Positions 1-8,734 of a stretch of 12,690 nt of DNA are shown here, piece by piece (within the stretch, counting starts at the first letter, position 1; every line of letters starts with the position of its first letter). This DNA comes from Ophioceras dolichostomum (taxonomy: Eukaryota; Ascomycota; Sordariomycetes; Magnaporthales; Ophioceraceae): NCBI GenBank assembly GCA_003049485.1, contig PYST01000608.1, forward strand, positions 1 to 12,690, in the 5' to 3' direction. A model generated the notes under the pieces. It worked only from the letters and a program-made list of their open reading frames with translations. It did no database searches and was not told the origin of the DNA. The position numbers and the translations under genes were made by a program.

Positions 1-858
1 CACTAACCCCACATTCTCCGCGCTTCACCCTCTGGCTTGTTTCTGCCAGCTGTCCTTCTCCATGGAGGCGGATGGGTACCTACGTACCTACGTACCTGGT
101 TATGCACAGCAGCGCCACAGCCAGTCTCCCTCGCCGCCTACCGAGCCCAACGGCCAAACTAGCCCCAATTCCATCGTCCCAGGAGGGTGGTTCGGGCCCC
201 TCTGCGGCTGGAGGCTGGTAAATACGGCTGTGACTTTGGCCAAGCCGGCATCACTTCGGCCGTTGTCCCCGGATTGCGCCCCGATGAATGAGGCCTCCCC
301 AGGGCGAGGAGACGCAGCATCTTACAAGCAGCCAGATCTTCCCAGCCTGTGCTTCTTTGTAGTGATAACATGGTGGTCCTTTCCGAAGTCGATGGGGGGC
401 TGGAGAAGCACGCGCAGCTCTCGGTGACAACATCGCCGTCGGAGTATCTGCCGAGTTCGTGCCGCAGGGTCGGTCTAGCTTGCGTGGCAGGATTCCTGCA
501 GCGTCTTCTCGAAACAAAAACAGGCTTGCTGGCGGGGCGTAGATGCACCGCGCTGAGAGACTCGGCCGAATGTGCCAGGCTGCCAGCATATCCCAGAAGA
601 GGATGCCCGCCAGGCTGTCTTCGACCACGACCTGGCGCCGTCCTTATAGTCGAAGTACTAAAACAGTATCTCGAAGTTGGCACAATACGCTTGTCTCCTA
701 TTAGAGGATCTAATAGTCGAGGAATTGGGCCTATATATAAGAACTCCACGCGATCGAATGGCACCTTCGTTCAGTCACCGAACATCACTACTAGCCCCCA
801 TTGGCGTGCCAACCATCGCCAGCGGGACAAAGACAGCATTTCCATGGCTGGTGATATC
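1..858. other. Gene-poor left flank of the LTR
   Basis: No coding region is convincing here. Overlapping open frames occur on both strands (for example minus 764-159 and 628-251, plus 349-912), but none shows a recognisable domain, consistent codon bias or matching splice sites. Visible signals are a short octamer tandem repeat near the left edge and a TATA-like motif TATATAAG at about 734-741 on the plus strand. That motif is followed about 100 bp later by an ATG at 844 in a favourable context (TTTCCATGG). The LTR insertion lies ten bases after that ATG, so any gene that began there cannot be followed. Confidence 0.5.
76..97. repeat. Octamer tandem repeat (GTACCTAC)
   Basis: The unit GTACCTAC occurs twice in full at 76-83 and 84-91, followed by a partial copy GTACCT at 92-97. 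Each unit embeds the self-complementary GTAC. It is a minor low-complexity tract with no assigned role. Confidence 0.85.
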
Positions 859-931
859 TGTCACACGGAGGAATCCACAGTGGGCCTTTCAAGGCAGCAG
901 AGTGGGCCATAGGCCACGTCAAGCCCAGAAG

Positions 932-1056
932 GTGCCTCAGGCATCTAGGAAAGATGGTCTATATAAGGGCAGTTGTATTATATCTTCATCCAGNGTGCCT
1001 CAGGCATCTAGGAAAGATGGTCTATATAAGGGCAGTTGTATTATATCTTCATCCAG
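932..1056. repeat. 62-bp exact duplication around a single N
   Basis: Positions 932-993 and 995-1056 are identical 62-base copies, separated only by an undetermined base at 994. Both begin GTGCCTCAGG and end TCATCCAG. A lone N between two copies of the same k-mer-sized sequence is what results when two contig ends that truly overlap are joined by a scaffolder instead of merged. The break falls inside a dispersed repeat (the LTR), where short-read assemblies usually fail. A true tandem duplication is possible but less likely. Confidence 0.9.
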
Positions 1057-1115
1057 GGGGGGTCCTAGATCCTTAAGCCTCCACTAGATGCCCTTAGAGA
1101 TTATCCTTGCAATAC

Positions 1116-1143
1116 CACAAGCCCTTATTACACACAAGCCCTT
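1116..1143. repeat. 11-bp direct repeat at LTR 3' end
   Basis: CACAAGCCCTT occurs at 1116-1126 and again at 1133-1143, a 17-bp step just inside the LTR terminus. It may help to identify other members of this LTR family. Confidence 0.8.
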
Positions 1144-1195
1144 GTAACAATATCAGTCGTCGGAGTGCGTTTGAACATAATTGGTAGTACTATTA

Positions 1196-2782
1196 TTACC
1201 CCTCTACTCTCCTGAACTTGAGCTGTCCGTCCTTGTCACTAGCCCCGAGCCTTACAAACGTGTTCTTCGCCACCGCCTCGATCTTCTCGTTGTCCAACGG
1301 CATCCCCATAGCGATGAGCTCATCTATCTCCTAACTAGTCTCCATGCCGAACAGCATCAACGCGATCATCGAGTTTTTAAGCAAAGGCAAGCCGCGGTTA
1401 TGCCAAATGGCGCACGCAAGTAGGATCGCGGTGACTATAACCTCAACTACTGGCCAGGCCGCCCAGGCCCACGAGACGTTAATGTAGGTCTCGGCGCCGA
1501 AGGCCACGCCTGGGACATTAATAGCCTCGCTATTGTCGCCCGTCTCGTTGAACCGCATTTGGTTCATAACCGCCATGGCGATGTCCTGGAGGGTCTGGTT
1601 CATGTCTGGGCGGAACACCGCCCGGATCCGCGCGTCCAGCATCGCTTGGAGCGGAAGCTCTCGTCGGCCTCCAGTGGCATCGATTTGTATCTGCTCGATG
1701 CCCAATACCAGTGACAGACTTCGTTACCTTCTCTATCGAGCGGCCGTATATCAAGTACTCGTTCTTTGCGCTGTCCACGAAGCTGGCGTGGCCCTCGACG
1801 GTCGTGTTGTTGGTGTTGCGCAGAATCTCATGTGAAGTGTCCGCGAACCTGGCGCCAAGCTCACGGCTGGCGTTGATGCCGGCGCAGGTCCGAGCACACC
1901 GGCTGAACTTAGCAGAGGACATGTCCATGTTGGGGTCATATAGCTGGACGGAGCCGTTGGACCTCAACGTGAAGGTGGGAGAGCCACCTTGTCGCAACCT
2001 CACAGCGGTCCAGGAACCCAGGATGGCGGCCTGACCAACATCTTTAGAGGCGCGAGAAACCTCCCCAAACTTGGACAGAAAGCCCGGCATCGGGGCCTCC
2101 TCGCGGAGAGGCCGAAAAGCTTTCCCGAGGTCCCATCCGGTGACCATCGATGCGACGCCGCTATTGAGTCCATTAGGACTCAAATGGAAACAGGCGAATG
2201 GCATCATCTCATCAGTCCTGACGACTGATTTACAATCCAGGACCCAGCCGTCTGGCCCCTCCCAGACGTAAGCGCCATAGGTGCTAGTCGTCGAGTCTGG
2301 CCTGACAAAAGTGGTCGGGACCTCGCGGGTGTTGTTGGCCGGCACCTCACAGATCCCGTACATCTCCGCCACCTCGCAACTAACCACCGTGGTTTCCGTA
2401 AGATTGTGGAAGTCGACATACACACCAAGGGTCTGGATATCCGGCCATTCGCAGTACGAGGATTCGGCGGGGCAGATGAATGTGGGCTGGACGCCGACAT
2501 TCAGGAGGGCAGAAGTGATCCCCTCGCCCATAAAATCCGGTGTGTCGACCGTTTGCACCCACCGGACCGCTGCCAGGGTTTTACACAGTTAGTCCCGAGG
2601 CAGTAAAAACGGCACAGAGGCAGACAGGCGAGCTGGCAGCAAAAAGGGAACTCACACGTCTCGCCATTTCGGAAGAATTCGAAATTAAACCTCGTCGAAT
2701 AGTTTTTAGACACCCCGGTCGAGACATGGACATCTCCGAGAACGGTCTGCCTGGTTGGATAGGCAAGAGACACACAATCCTT
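1196..2782 (-). pseudogene. Broken DUF3176-like fungal membrane protein
   Basis: The readable part starts at about 2782, just after an in-frame TAA at 2785-2783. The first exon segment ends at 2656. A good intron spans 2655-2570: donor GTGAGT, branch ACTAAC, acceptor GGCAG, 86 nt. The next frame runs to about 1706, where a shift of one base moves coding into the frame that continues from 1705. A TAG at 1333-1331 then interrupts the protein after METS. The same frame resumes with 44 more codons (EIDELIAMGM...) to TAA at 1198-1196. The body has a cysteine-containing segment followed by W and LGV (CPAESSYCEWPDIQTLGV) that resembles the CxxGNCTWPxFxSLGV motif of DUF3176 proteins. Many N-glycosylation sequons follow, then one C-terminal membrane segment (VVEVIVTAILLACAIW). 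The N-terminal membrane region usual for the family is not seen, so the gene is also truncated or unreadable at its 5' side. The pseudogene call is strong. The family assignment rests on remembered motifs and is moderate. Confidence 0.68.
2570..2655 (-). other. Intron of the DUF3176-like pseudogene
   Basis: On the minus strand the intron runs from donor GTGAGT (starting at 2655) to acceptor GGCAG (ending at 2570), with a branch site ACTAAC about 20 nt before the acceptor. Removing these 86 nt joins frame ...FRNGET to SVRWVQTVDT in phase and bypasses a TAA that blocks the downstream frame just upstream of the acceptor. This supports the exon boundary. Confidence 0.65.
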
Positions 2783-3218
2783 TTATTAAATATGGTGTTT
2801 CAGGACCATCGAAAATCCGAAAAGCAATCGTGAGACTACCATGGGTCATTGTGTGCTTTCGGGGGTGATTAGGGACGTACTACCTGAAAGTGCGACGGGT
2901 AGACGCTAGCAGCCCTGCAAGCCAGCCCGATGAGCTGCTCGAGAATAAATCGCCGTTAGCGAATCCAATGATCCCGTTTGTGTCTACTAAAGGCACGAGC
3001 TAGCAGGGCTGAGGCCCTGGCTAGGCTGCGGCTACCCGTGGAGCAAAATTCTTCAAGCAAACAAAGAAAACTCCCCAAGCCGGCCCCTCTCTCCATCTCC
3101 TTCTTCCTCCCCCCTCTCTCCTCCATCATCCCAAAGGTCCTTAACTTTCCACACGATCGCAAAAGCGGAAAGCATCCACTTCAGACTGTCAGGCATCGCC
3201 AAAGAAACGACAAGCGCC
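2783..3218. promoter_or_regulatory. Shared intergenic region between two divergent pseudogenes
   Basis: This interval separates the minus-strand DUF3176-like remnant from the plus-strand pseudogene starting at 3219. It contains a strong plus-strand pyrimidine tract at about 3085-3132 (CCCCTCTCTCCATCTCC and similar) ending some 85 nt before the ATG. CT-rich tracts of this kind are common just upstream of transcription starts in filamentous fungi. No TATA box or known operator was recognised. The 5' side of the DUF3176-like gene may extend into this region, but I could not follow it. Confidence 0.45.
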
Positions 3219-4798
3219 ATGTCTCAGTCCCCAGTCTAAGAGTAAGCAACTACGATACGCAAACCGTTCTCCTTGAGCGGATGGACAACACAGACCACAC
3301 GTCGTGCTACCGTCTTTTATCACACTGAGTGGTTGGACAAGAGCTTTACTAACCTGAGAGAGGGCGGGTAACACTCCCCTCCGTATAGCCTCGAGACCAC
3401 CGGTCGCAAAATCATCGCTAGCGAGCAGCTCATCCGCGTGGCGCGCGTTAACGTCCGCGTCCGCGGCCAGCTCGTCGGCGTCTGGGTTGGAGAACGGTGA
3501 GGACACCACCTAAAATCTACCCTAGTAACCATGCCTACCTAACCTAGCAACCTGCCCAGGGTACCTAGGGAGGGAGCCATCTGACCCCAGCAGGCTGCTT
3601 TGCGAACCCTGTTTGGGATCCGTTCGGGAATAGCTGCTAATTTTTGACGCATTCTTTACCCCCGCCTACCTGCGTAGACCCGACGATCTACATCCCGCGT
3701 GCCCATGTCAACACTCGCGCCGGGAGCATCAAGATGGAGCGCAACGGCTAGGGATTTGCCATCGGGAAGTACAGAGTTAAGAAGAACAGCACGGACTGGG
3801 CGGCGGTGATAGGCGTGGTGTACGGCCCGCTGCCGGGATACGTCAGGTTCCACCTGGTCGAGACCAATGGCGAGCGGCCGCTCGGTGAGTTGATCGTCTA
3901 CGTCTAGCCTGCGTCTCGCCCCCACTCCTTCCTTGCCTAACCTCACGTTTCGTCCGGTGCCTAAGATACCTCCTATCTGCTCGCTCAGGACTATAAAAAA
4001 ATCCTTATTGCTACTACTACTGCGTAACCAACTAACTGATTGTAAACTCCCTATCTATCATTCCTCACCTCTCATACATTCAGACGCAAGGTACCTCGAG
4101 GACGAGAAGGTCACCGGCCCGCACTTCAAAGACCCCTTCAAGACGGGCATCACCCCGCTCAAGTCGCCGCGCATGGTGCGCGTCCGACCCCGCATCGGAA
4201 TGCCGCAGGTGCAGAGCGCGCTAGTCGTCGCCAAAGCCGAGTCCCATATCGTCTGCCTCCACGAGGCGGCGCTCGCAGGCCTGTCGCAGCCGCACTGCTA
4301 CATCTCGCGAGCCGCTCTGACCGACCAGGTCGCGCTGCTGCAGCCACGCGACATGGCGAGCGCCGCCGACGTCGATGATGCCGATGCCGATGCCGCCGGA
4401 CAACACGCCGTGGGACGCGACAAGGACAAGGACTGTCCGCACAAGGGCCGGGCGATGTTCTACGACGCCGCCGTGAAGTCCCGACGACGTCAGGTGACTA
4501 CGACGTGATGGCCCTCAGCAAGGACGGGACCGACATGGCGCTAAAGATCATCAGGCGTGCCGCGTAGTCCTACGAGAAGCCCGTCTCGCCGGAGGCGCAG
4601 GCCGTCGCGGGCATGATTTGCTTCGACGTCCAGAAGATGGCCGTGCTGGAGGCGGACGGCGGCGTCCACAGCCGTCGCCCCACCGGCGGCCTCACGGGAG
4701 TCTCGGGCCTTGTCCACGTCGGCCAGGGCCACTGGGCGGCCGTCATTACCCCGCCCATGCCGTCCCCGAGTGAGCTGTCTGAGCTGTTCGACGTCTGA
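3219..4798 (+). pseudogene. Broken multi-exon gene of unrecognised family
   Basis: Four exons can be followed on the plus strand. Exon 1 is 3219-3241 (MSQSPV, then TAA at 3237-3239, then GA). Intron 1 is 3242-3388 (GTAAGC...TATAG, with ACTAAC inside). Exon 2 is 3389-3496 (DLETTGRKIIASEQLIRVAR...). Intron 2 is 3497-3677 (GTGAGG...GCGTAG). Exon 3 is 3678-3884 and includes TAG at 3749-3751. Intron 3 is 3885-4083 (GTGAGT...TTCAG). Exon 4 is 4084-4798, with a one-base frame break at about 4475-4492, TAG at 4565-4567 and final TGA at 4796-4798. Exon 2 to exon 3 is also out of phase by one base. The pieces nevertheless have strongly G/C-ending codons and protein-like composition (GFAIGKYRVKKNSTDWAAV, VAGMICFDVQKMAVLEADGG). 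The total would be roughly 360 residues. I recognise no domain, signal peptide or membrane segment. Strand choice is inferred from the matching splice sites; antisense frames exist over exons 2 and 4. Confidence 0.6.
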
Positions 4799-4851
4799 GT
4801 CTGGCGACGACGGCGCTGGCTGTGAGGAGGATGCTGGCTCTTCGGGAATCT

Positions 4852-4869
4852 GATCGATCGATCGATCGA
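4852..4869. repeat. GATC microsatellite
   Basis: GATC is repeated four and a half times without interruption, 54 bp after the stop of the plus-strand pseudogene. Each unit is self-complementary. Confidence 0.9.
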
Positions 4870-5625
4870 CTTCACTGGGGTCGGATGCAGCCGTTGCAAA
4901 GGCCATTGACGTTATCTCTATGGGATTCAGGAGGTGTACTAGGGCGGGATAGAAGGACTGACAACTTGAAGGGTGTGTGGTGCTAGAACTGCAACTGGGT
5001 GACAAGGGAAACCGAAACGTAAAAGGAGAGATCAGAGACATTTCAGGATATAACATCGGTCACAATTGATGAGTAGTTTTACTACGAGGGTACACAAATG
5101 CATTCTGTACTTGGAAAGGCAACACCCAACACTCCCTACTACTGCGACCTTTAACCGCACCAACCCACTCACACAGGGACCCATACCCAAGGCCTGCAGT
5201 GAAATAGTCTATCGCAATGTGCTTTGTATTGTATTGTGCTTGGTGTCGCCATACCAGCCTCGCATTGTACAACGATTACGGCACAGCTAGATGGTCGGAA
5301 CGTGGAGTTCAAATGCAATATATCACATTACATGGCGGCTTCTGTCAGTACCTAACCCTTGTAGTCAGTCTGTCACTCGCACTCGCGTTTCTATCTTTAT
5401 GGTAAAAAAAAGCGAGGGTATAACCAGGGCAGCTATCGTTGTCTGACTAATTCCATTATCCCAACTCTAGTAGTTGTCACATGTACACGCCCTAACTTTC
5501 ACTTGCATCAGCAATGCGACATACTATTTCGACTAACTGTAATCGTCTCGCCCCCTTCGCCATGCTTCCCAAGTGAGGGTATCTTTTTTAGGTCTGGGAA
5601 CGCAAAAAGCACATGAAGCAATATA

Positions 5626-5626
<1 letters not shown>

Positions 5627-5659
<33 letters not shown>
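5627..5659. repeat. CA dinucleotide microsatellite
   Basis: This is an uninterrupted CA tract of about 16.5 units. Read on the minus strand it is a TG tract beginning roughly 160 nt past the stop codon of the urea transporter, so it may fall in that gene's 3' UTR or just beyond it. Confidence 0.95.
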
Positions 5660-5664
<5 letters not shown>

Positions 5665-5817
5665 AACAACCCTGAAATCTCACATGCCACGTCATAGTAC
5701 TACTCTCCGTCTCTGGATCCTTCTCGCTCCCACAACCCAGTCGGCGTTTATAGTGCTCATCACCGCCATCACCGCATGTACCCACCCACCAAACTACCAA
5801 CTAGTACTTAACTCACT

Positions 5818-8734
5818 TTACTGCTTCCCAGCAACAGCAGCAGTCTCCTTCTCAACCGGCGTCCCATCACCCGGCGACCCGCCCGCAACAGCATCCTCCC
5901 CGTGGACCTGCGCGCGAATGGTGCGCGGATGTGCTTTGCCGCTGAAGTCGGAGAAAATGAACTTGATGGTCCTGACGAGCGTCTGGCGGCCCTCGTAGAC
6001 GGGGAACAGGCCCACGGCTCCGAGCGAGCAGAAGATCCAGATGATGCCGACGGACACCCAGCCGGTGAAGAACGGCTTCGAGAAGACGTAGCCGGAGCCG
6101 TACATTGGCATGGGCCAGAGGACGAGGAATGCGAGTCTGTGTTTTGGTATTGTATGTCAGTCATCTATCTATCCGGTGGTCCATTTGTCTGCTGGGCACT
6201 GGATGGTGTTTGTGGGACGGCTCGACTGGTGGTGATCATCAACGTGGGAGTGGAAGTGGAGTTTGCTCGGACTGATAAGACTCGCATGATGACGAGACGA
6301 GATGGAGTGGAAGTGTGTGGTGGGGAGGTGTTGTGTTGCATGCATGCGGGGTGATAGATTGATAGATAAAATACTAACGTCATCACAATGGTCATGGTCT
6401 TGCTGATCTTGCCGGCCCGGATGAGCTTGCGCTGCTCCTCCTCGAACTCGAGCGCCGTCTCGTTGTGGCCGCCGGGGACGGTCTCTAGGTCGATGCCGGC
6501 CGCGTCGGCGAGGTCGTGGTCGTCGGCCTTGCGGATCTCCATCATTGACTTCCAGTCGTATTTGTCCTGATGAGGAGAGTAAGTTCATCATCGGTTAGCT
6601 TGGGGCACAAAAGTGGTTTGTTGGTTCAAGTGGGGATTGATGGATGTATGGATGGGTGGCTCTCTGCCAGGGACAAGAAAGAGAGGTTGGGTGGCCGGGT
6701 GGGTCAATGGTGGTGGTGTTTGACTTACCACTCCGAAAATGAGGGTGAAGATTGGGATGAGCACGACGGGCGACAGCAGCGCGACGACGTTTCCAGCCAA
6801 CATGGGATTGTTCTTGCCCGTGCACGCCACGTCGAGGGCGCCGCACTCCTTCTGGGCGGTGACGAGCCATGCGACGAGGGCAGCGGCGAGGCCGACAATC
6901 GGCGAGAGGGTGGCCGCCCACTTGTTCTGGCCCGACCACGTCAGGGCGAGAGTCGCCGGCAGCACGGCAGAAGAGATGATGGTGCCCATCATGACGTAGA
7001 GGTAGCCCATGCTGATGCCGGCGTACCAGAGCCCGACGGAGAATGTGGCGATGAAGGCGGCGTATCCGACGACGATGGCGTGGCTCATCCAGATCAGACG
7101 CCGGCCGCTCGCCTCCGGGTTGAAGTAGGTGCGGTACAGGTCGTACGTGAAAATGGACGAGACGGCGATCAGCTCGGCCGACGTGGCGGAGGTGACTGCC
7201 ATGAAGATGATGAGCAGCGTGGCCACGGCGCCGCCTTTGCCCAGCATCGCGACGGCGGCGTAGGGCAGGGCCAGGCCGGCCGAGACGTCGGCCTCGGACA
7301 TGCGGTTCGGGTAGGTCGGGAAGCGCGGGTTGTTTTCGAGCGCGAGGGCGGAGAGGCCCATGGTGGTGGCGGTCAGCCAGGGGATGGCGAACCACGAGAG
7401 GCCGCCGATGATGTAGCCGGGGAGGGCGTGGACGGGCGAGGCGGCGATGGCCTTGTTGTAATAGCCGTTGTCGAGGAACACGGTGCCGAAGTTGCCGACG
7501 ATGTTGATGACGAAGAAGATGGCGCCCTCGCGGGACTGCATCGTCAGGTAGCTGCCGTCCTTGTTGCCATCGACGGGGTGGCGGCCCGCAGCCTCGACGA
7601 GGAGGTCGTAGACCTTGGAGGGGGAGCCCAGGATGTCCGAGGTGCCGTAGGCTGAGAGGGAGAAGATGATGATGATGACCAGCAGGATGAAGGTGTGGAC
7701 CTGTGGTTGGGGTAGAGAGACAAACGGGTTTGTGGCTAGGTTAGCGGGTAGTTGCTACAGTGCAGATTAGGGTGCTGAGTGTAAGGAAAGAAGGACTGAC
7801 CCAGTCAGTGAGGAAGGTGGCCTTCAGTCCACCGACCATGGTGTATGCTACGACGCCTACGGGGAGGAGGTAGATGGCAGCGATGGTGTGCATTCCAGTC
7901 AAGGCGTTGACGGTAGCGGAACCGCCGACGATCAACATCAACGTGACGAGGATGTTCGTGACCAGTCCGAATACCATGAAGGTAGCGTGTGCGAGAGTGC
8001 CATAGCGCGCCTTGATGACCTCGAGGAACGTGTGCGCGTTGGGAGCTGATGACGGAGGGTGGCGTGCTCATGTCAGTCCTGACTTTGTGGTATGGAGAAT
8101 AGGCATGGTATGCCCCGCTTCACGGCCTCGCTCTTCTTACCTCTTCTCTTCAACTCGATCGCAAGCGTGGCGAAGAGGAGGATCTGCACCGTGGCGCCGC
8201 TGGCGTACCAGAACGGACCCGACACGCCGTACCGGTAGCAGACTCCGGACGATTGCAGCAGTGTCGCGGCCCACGTCCACGACGACACCACTGCAGACCC
8301 CACTAGTCCGGATTTGACCGTTCGACCGGCCGTGTTGAACATCTCGGACGTCTGGAGCTCGGCATTGTATCGCTTGAGGGTGAAGGTCACCCCGATCATG
8401 CCTGCGTCGCCGAGATTAGTTTTGTGCTGGTTGTTTGGGGTGTAAGTGGTGCCACAAGGGCGATCACGGGGGCAATCGCTGGAAGATGCTCATCACTCCT
8501 TCGGCACGCATTTGCTGTGTCCCTGTGACGACGAGTCCGAGACCAAGGCCTTATCCAGTCTTTCCGACACGGAGGTTTTGCATATTTCGAAGGTGTTCTG
8601 AGTCCGTTTACGTGCGTTGAGCTCATTTGATGGGGAAGCATTGGCCATCATCACTTACCCAGCGCAAACAAGATGCCCAGGCCAAGCACGATGCCATAGC
8701 CCGTGCCCTGGTCGAGGGCGACCGTCCCAGTCAT
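5818..8734 (-). CDS. DUR3: DUR3-type urea active transporter
   Basis: This is a complete sodium/solute symporter family (SSSF) urea permease of the plasma membrane, expected to drive high-affinity urea uptake with a coupling ion. Exons are 8734-8659, 8401-8141, 8045-7801, 7700-6729, 6566-6379 and 6136-5818. Introns begin GTAAGT, GTAAGA, GTCAGT, GTAAGT and GTTAGT and end CAG; all phases match, giving 2061 nt and 686 residues, close to fungal DUR3 length. The start at 8734 is chosen for the N terminus MTGTVALDQGTGYG, the CCGCCACCATGAC context and the match to DUR3 beginnings. Key blocks are SSWTWAATLLQSS (about 65-77), YGVSGPFWYASGATVQILLF (83-102) and the TM8-type sodium-site stretch TSATSAELIAVSSIFTYDLY (364-383). 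About 14 or 15 hydrophobic segments are present. A charged cytosolic loop with DKYDWKSMMEIRKADDHD lies at about 519-536, and a hydrophilic tail follows residue 645. No frameshift or missing core block was seen. Some DUR3 relatives also carry polyamines, so the substrate is inferred. Confidence 0.95.
8402..8658 (-). other. DUR3: Intron 1 of the urea transporter gene
   Basis: The donor is GTAAGT at 8658, the branch site is ACTAAT about 15 nt before the acceptor, and the acceptor is GCAG ending at 8402. At 257 nt it is the longest of the five introns (the others are 95, 100, 162 and 242 nt). It separates a 76-nt first exon from the rest of the gene, so a gene caller could easily start the protein at the internal ATG at 8399 and lose the true N terminus. 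Confidence 0.88.

Larger units (their letters stand above)
859..1149 (+). mobile_element. Solo LTR of a copia/gypsy-type retrotransposon
   Basis: The element starts TGTCACACGG and ends CCCTTGTAACA. These are the TG...CA ends expected of an LTR, with terminal inverted hexamers TGTCAC/GTAACA that match at five of six positions. It is flanked by the perfect 5-bp direct repeat ATATC at 854-858 and 1150-1154, the target duplication that retroviral-type integrases commonly leave. A TATATAAG motif at 960-967, repeated at 1023-1030, fits an LTR promoter. No gag, protease, reverse transcriptase, integrase, primer-binding site or second LTR is present, so this is a solo LTR left by recombination. The length is 291 bp as given, or about 228 bp if the internal duplication is an assembly artefact. 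Orientation is inferred from the TATA motif. Superfamily cannot be fixed without internal domains. Confidence 0.82.
4799..5817. other. Intergenic region between convergent genes
   Basis: This 1-kb stretch lies between the 3' end of the plus-strand pseudogene and the 3' end of the minus-strand urea transporter. It contains a GATC tetranucleotide tract, a long CA dinucleotide tract and otherwise mixed sequence of lower G/C than the flanking exons. A minus-strand frame from 5056 reaches into the pseudogene, but it has no family features. Nothing else supportable is present. Confidence 0.5.

Noticed and set aside
159..764. Minus-strand frames of 201 and 125 codons at the left end
   Set aside because: Composition is rich in R, P and S, two frames are open at once, no splice or family evidence was found, and neither shows consistent codon bias.
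932..1056. CRISPR-like or regulatory tandem repeat
   Set aside because: There are only two copies with no spacer other than one N, and they lie inside an LTR of a eukaryotic genome.
2878..2950. Minus-strand short segment ending TTTCAG before GTAGTA, as a possible upstream exon of the DUF3176-like gene
   Set aside because: The segment has a stop close upstream, does not resemble the family's N-terminal region and has no matching acceptor that keeps phase.
3189..3509. Minus-strand frame with DADELAADADVNARHADELL, followed by a possible GTTAGT donor
   Set aside because: It is antisense to exon 2 of the plus-strand pseudogene. The plus strand has matching introns and further exons on both sides, while the minus frame runs out with no partner exon. 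It was the strongest rejected alternative.
4541..5056. Minus-strand frame of 171 codons over the pseudogene 3' end
   Set aside because: Its second half mirrors the plus-strand coding segment ending at 4798, and the first half is low-complexity serine/proline sequence without a domain.
6570..7655. Plus-strand open frame of 361 codons opposite the urea transporter
   Set aside because: It lies antisense to the long exon 4, is highly D/G/R/V rich without hydrophobic blocks, and arises from the G/C-ending codons of the real gene.
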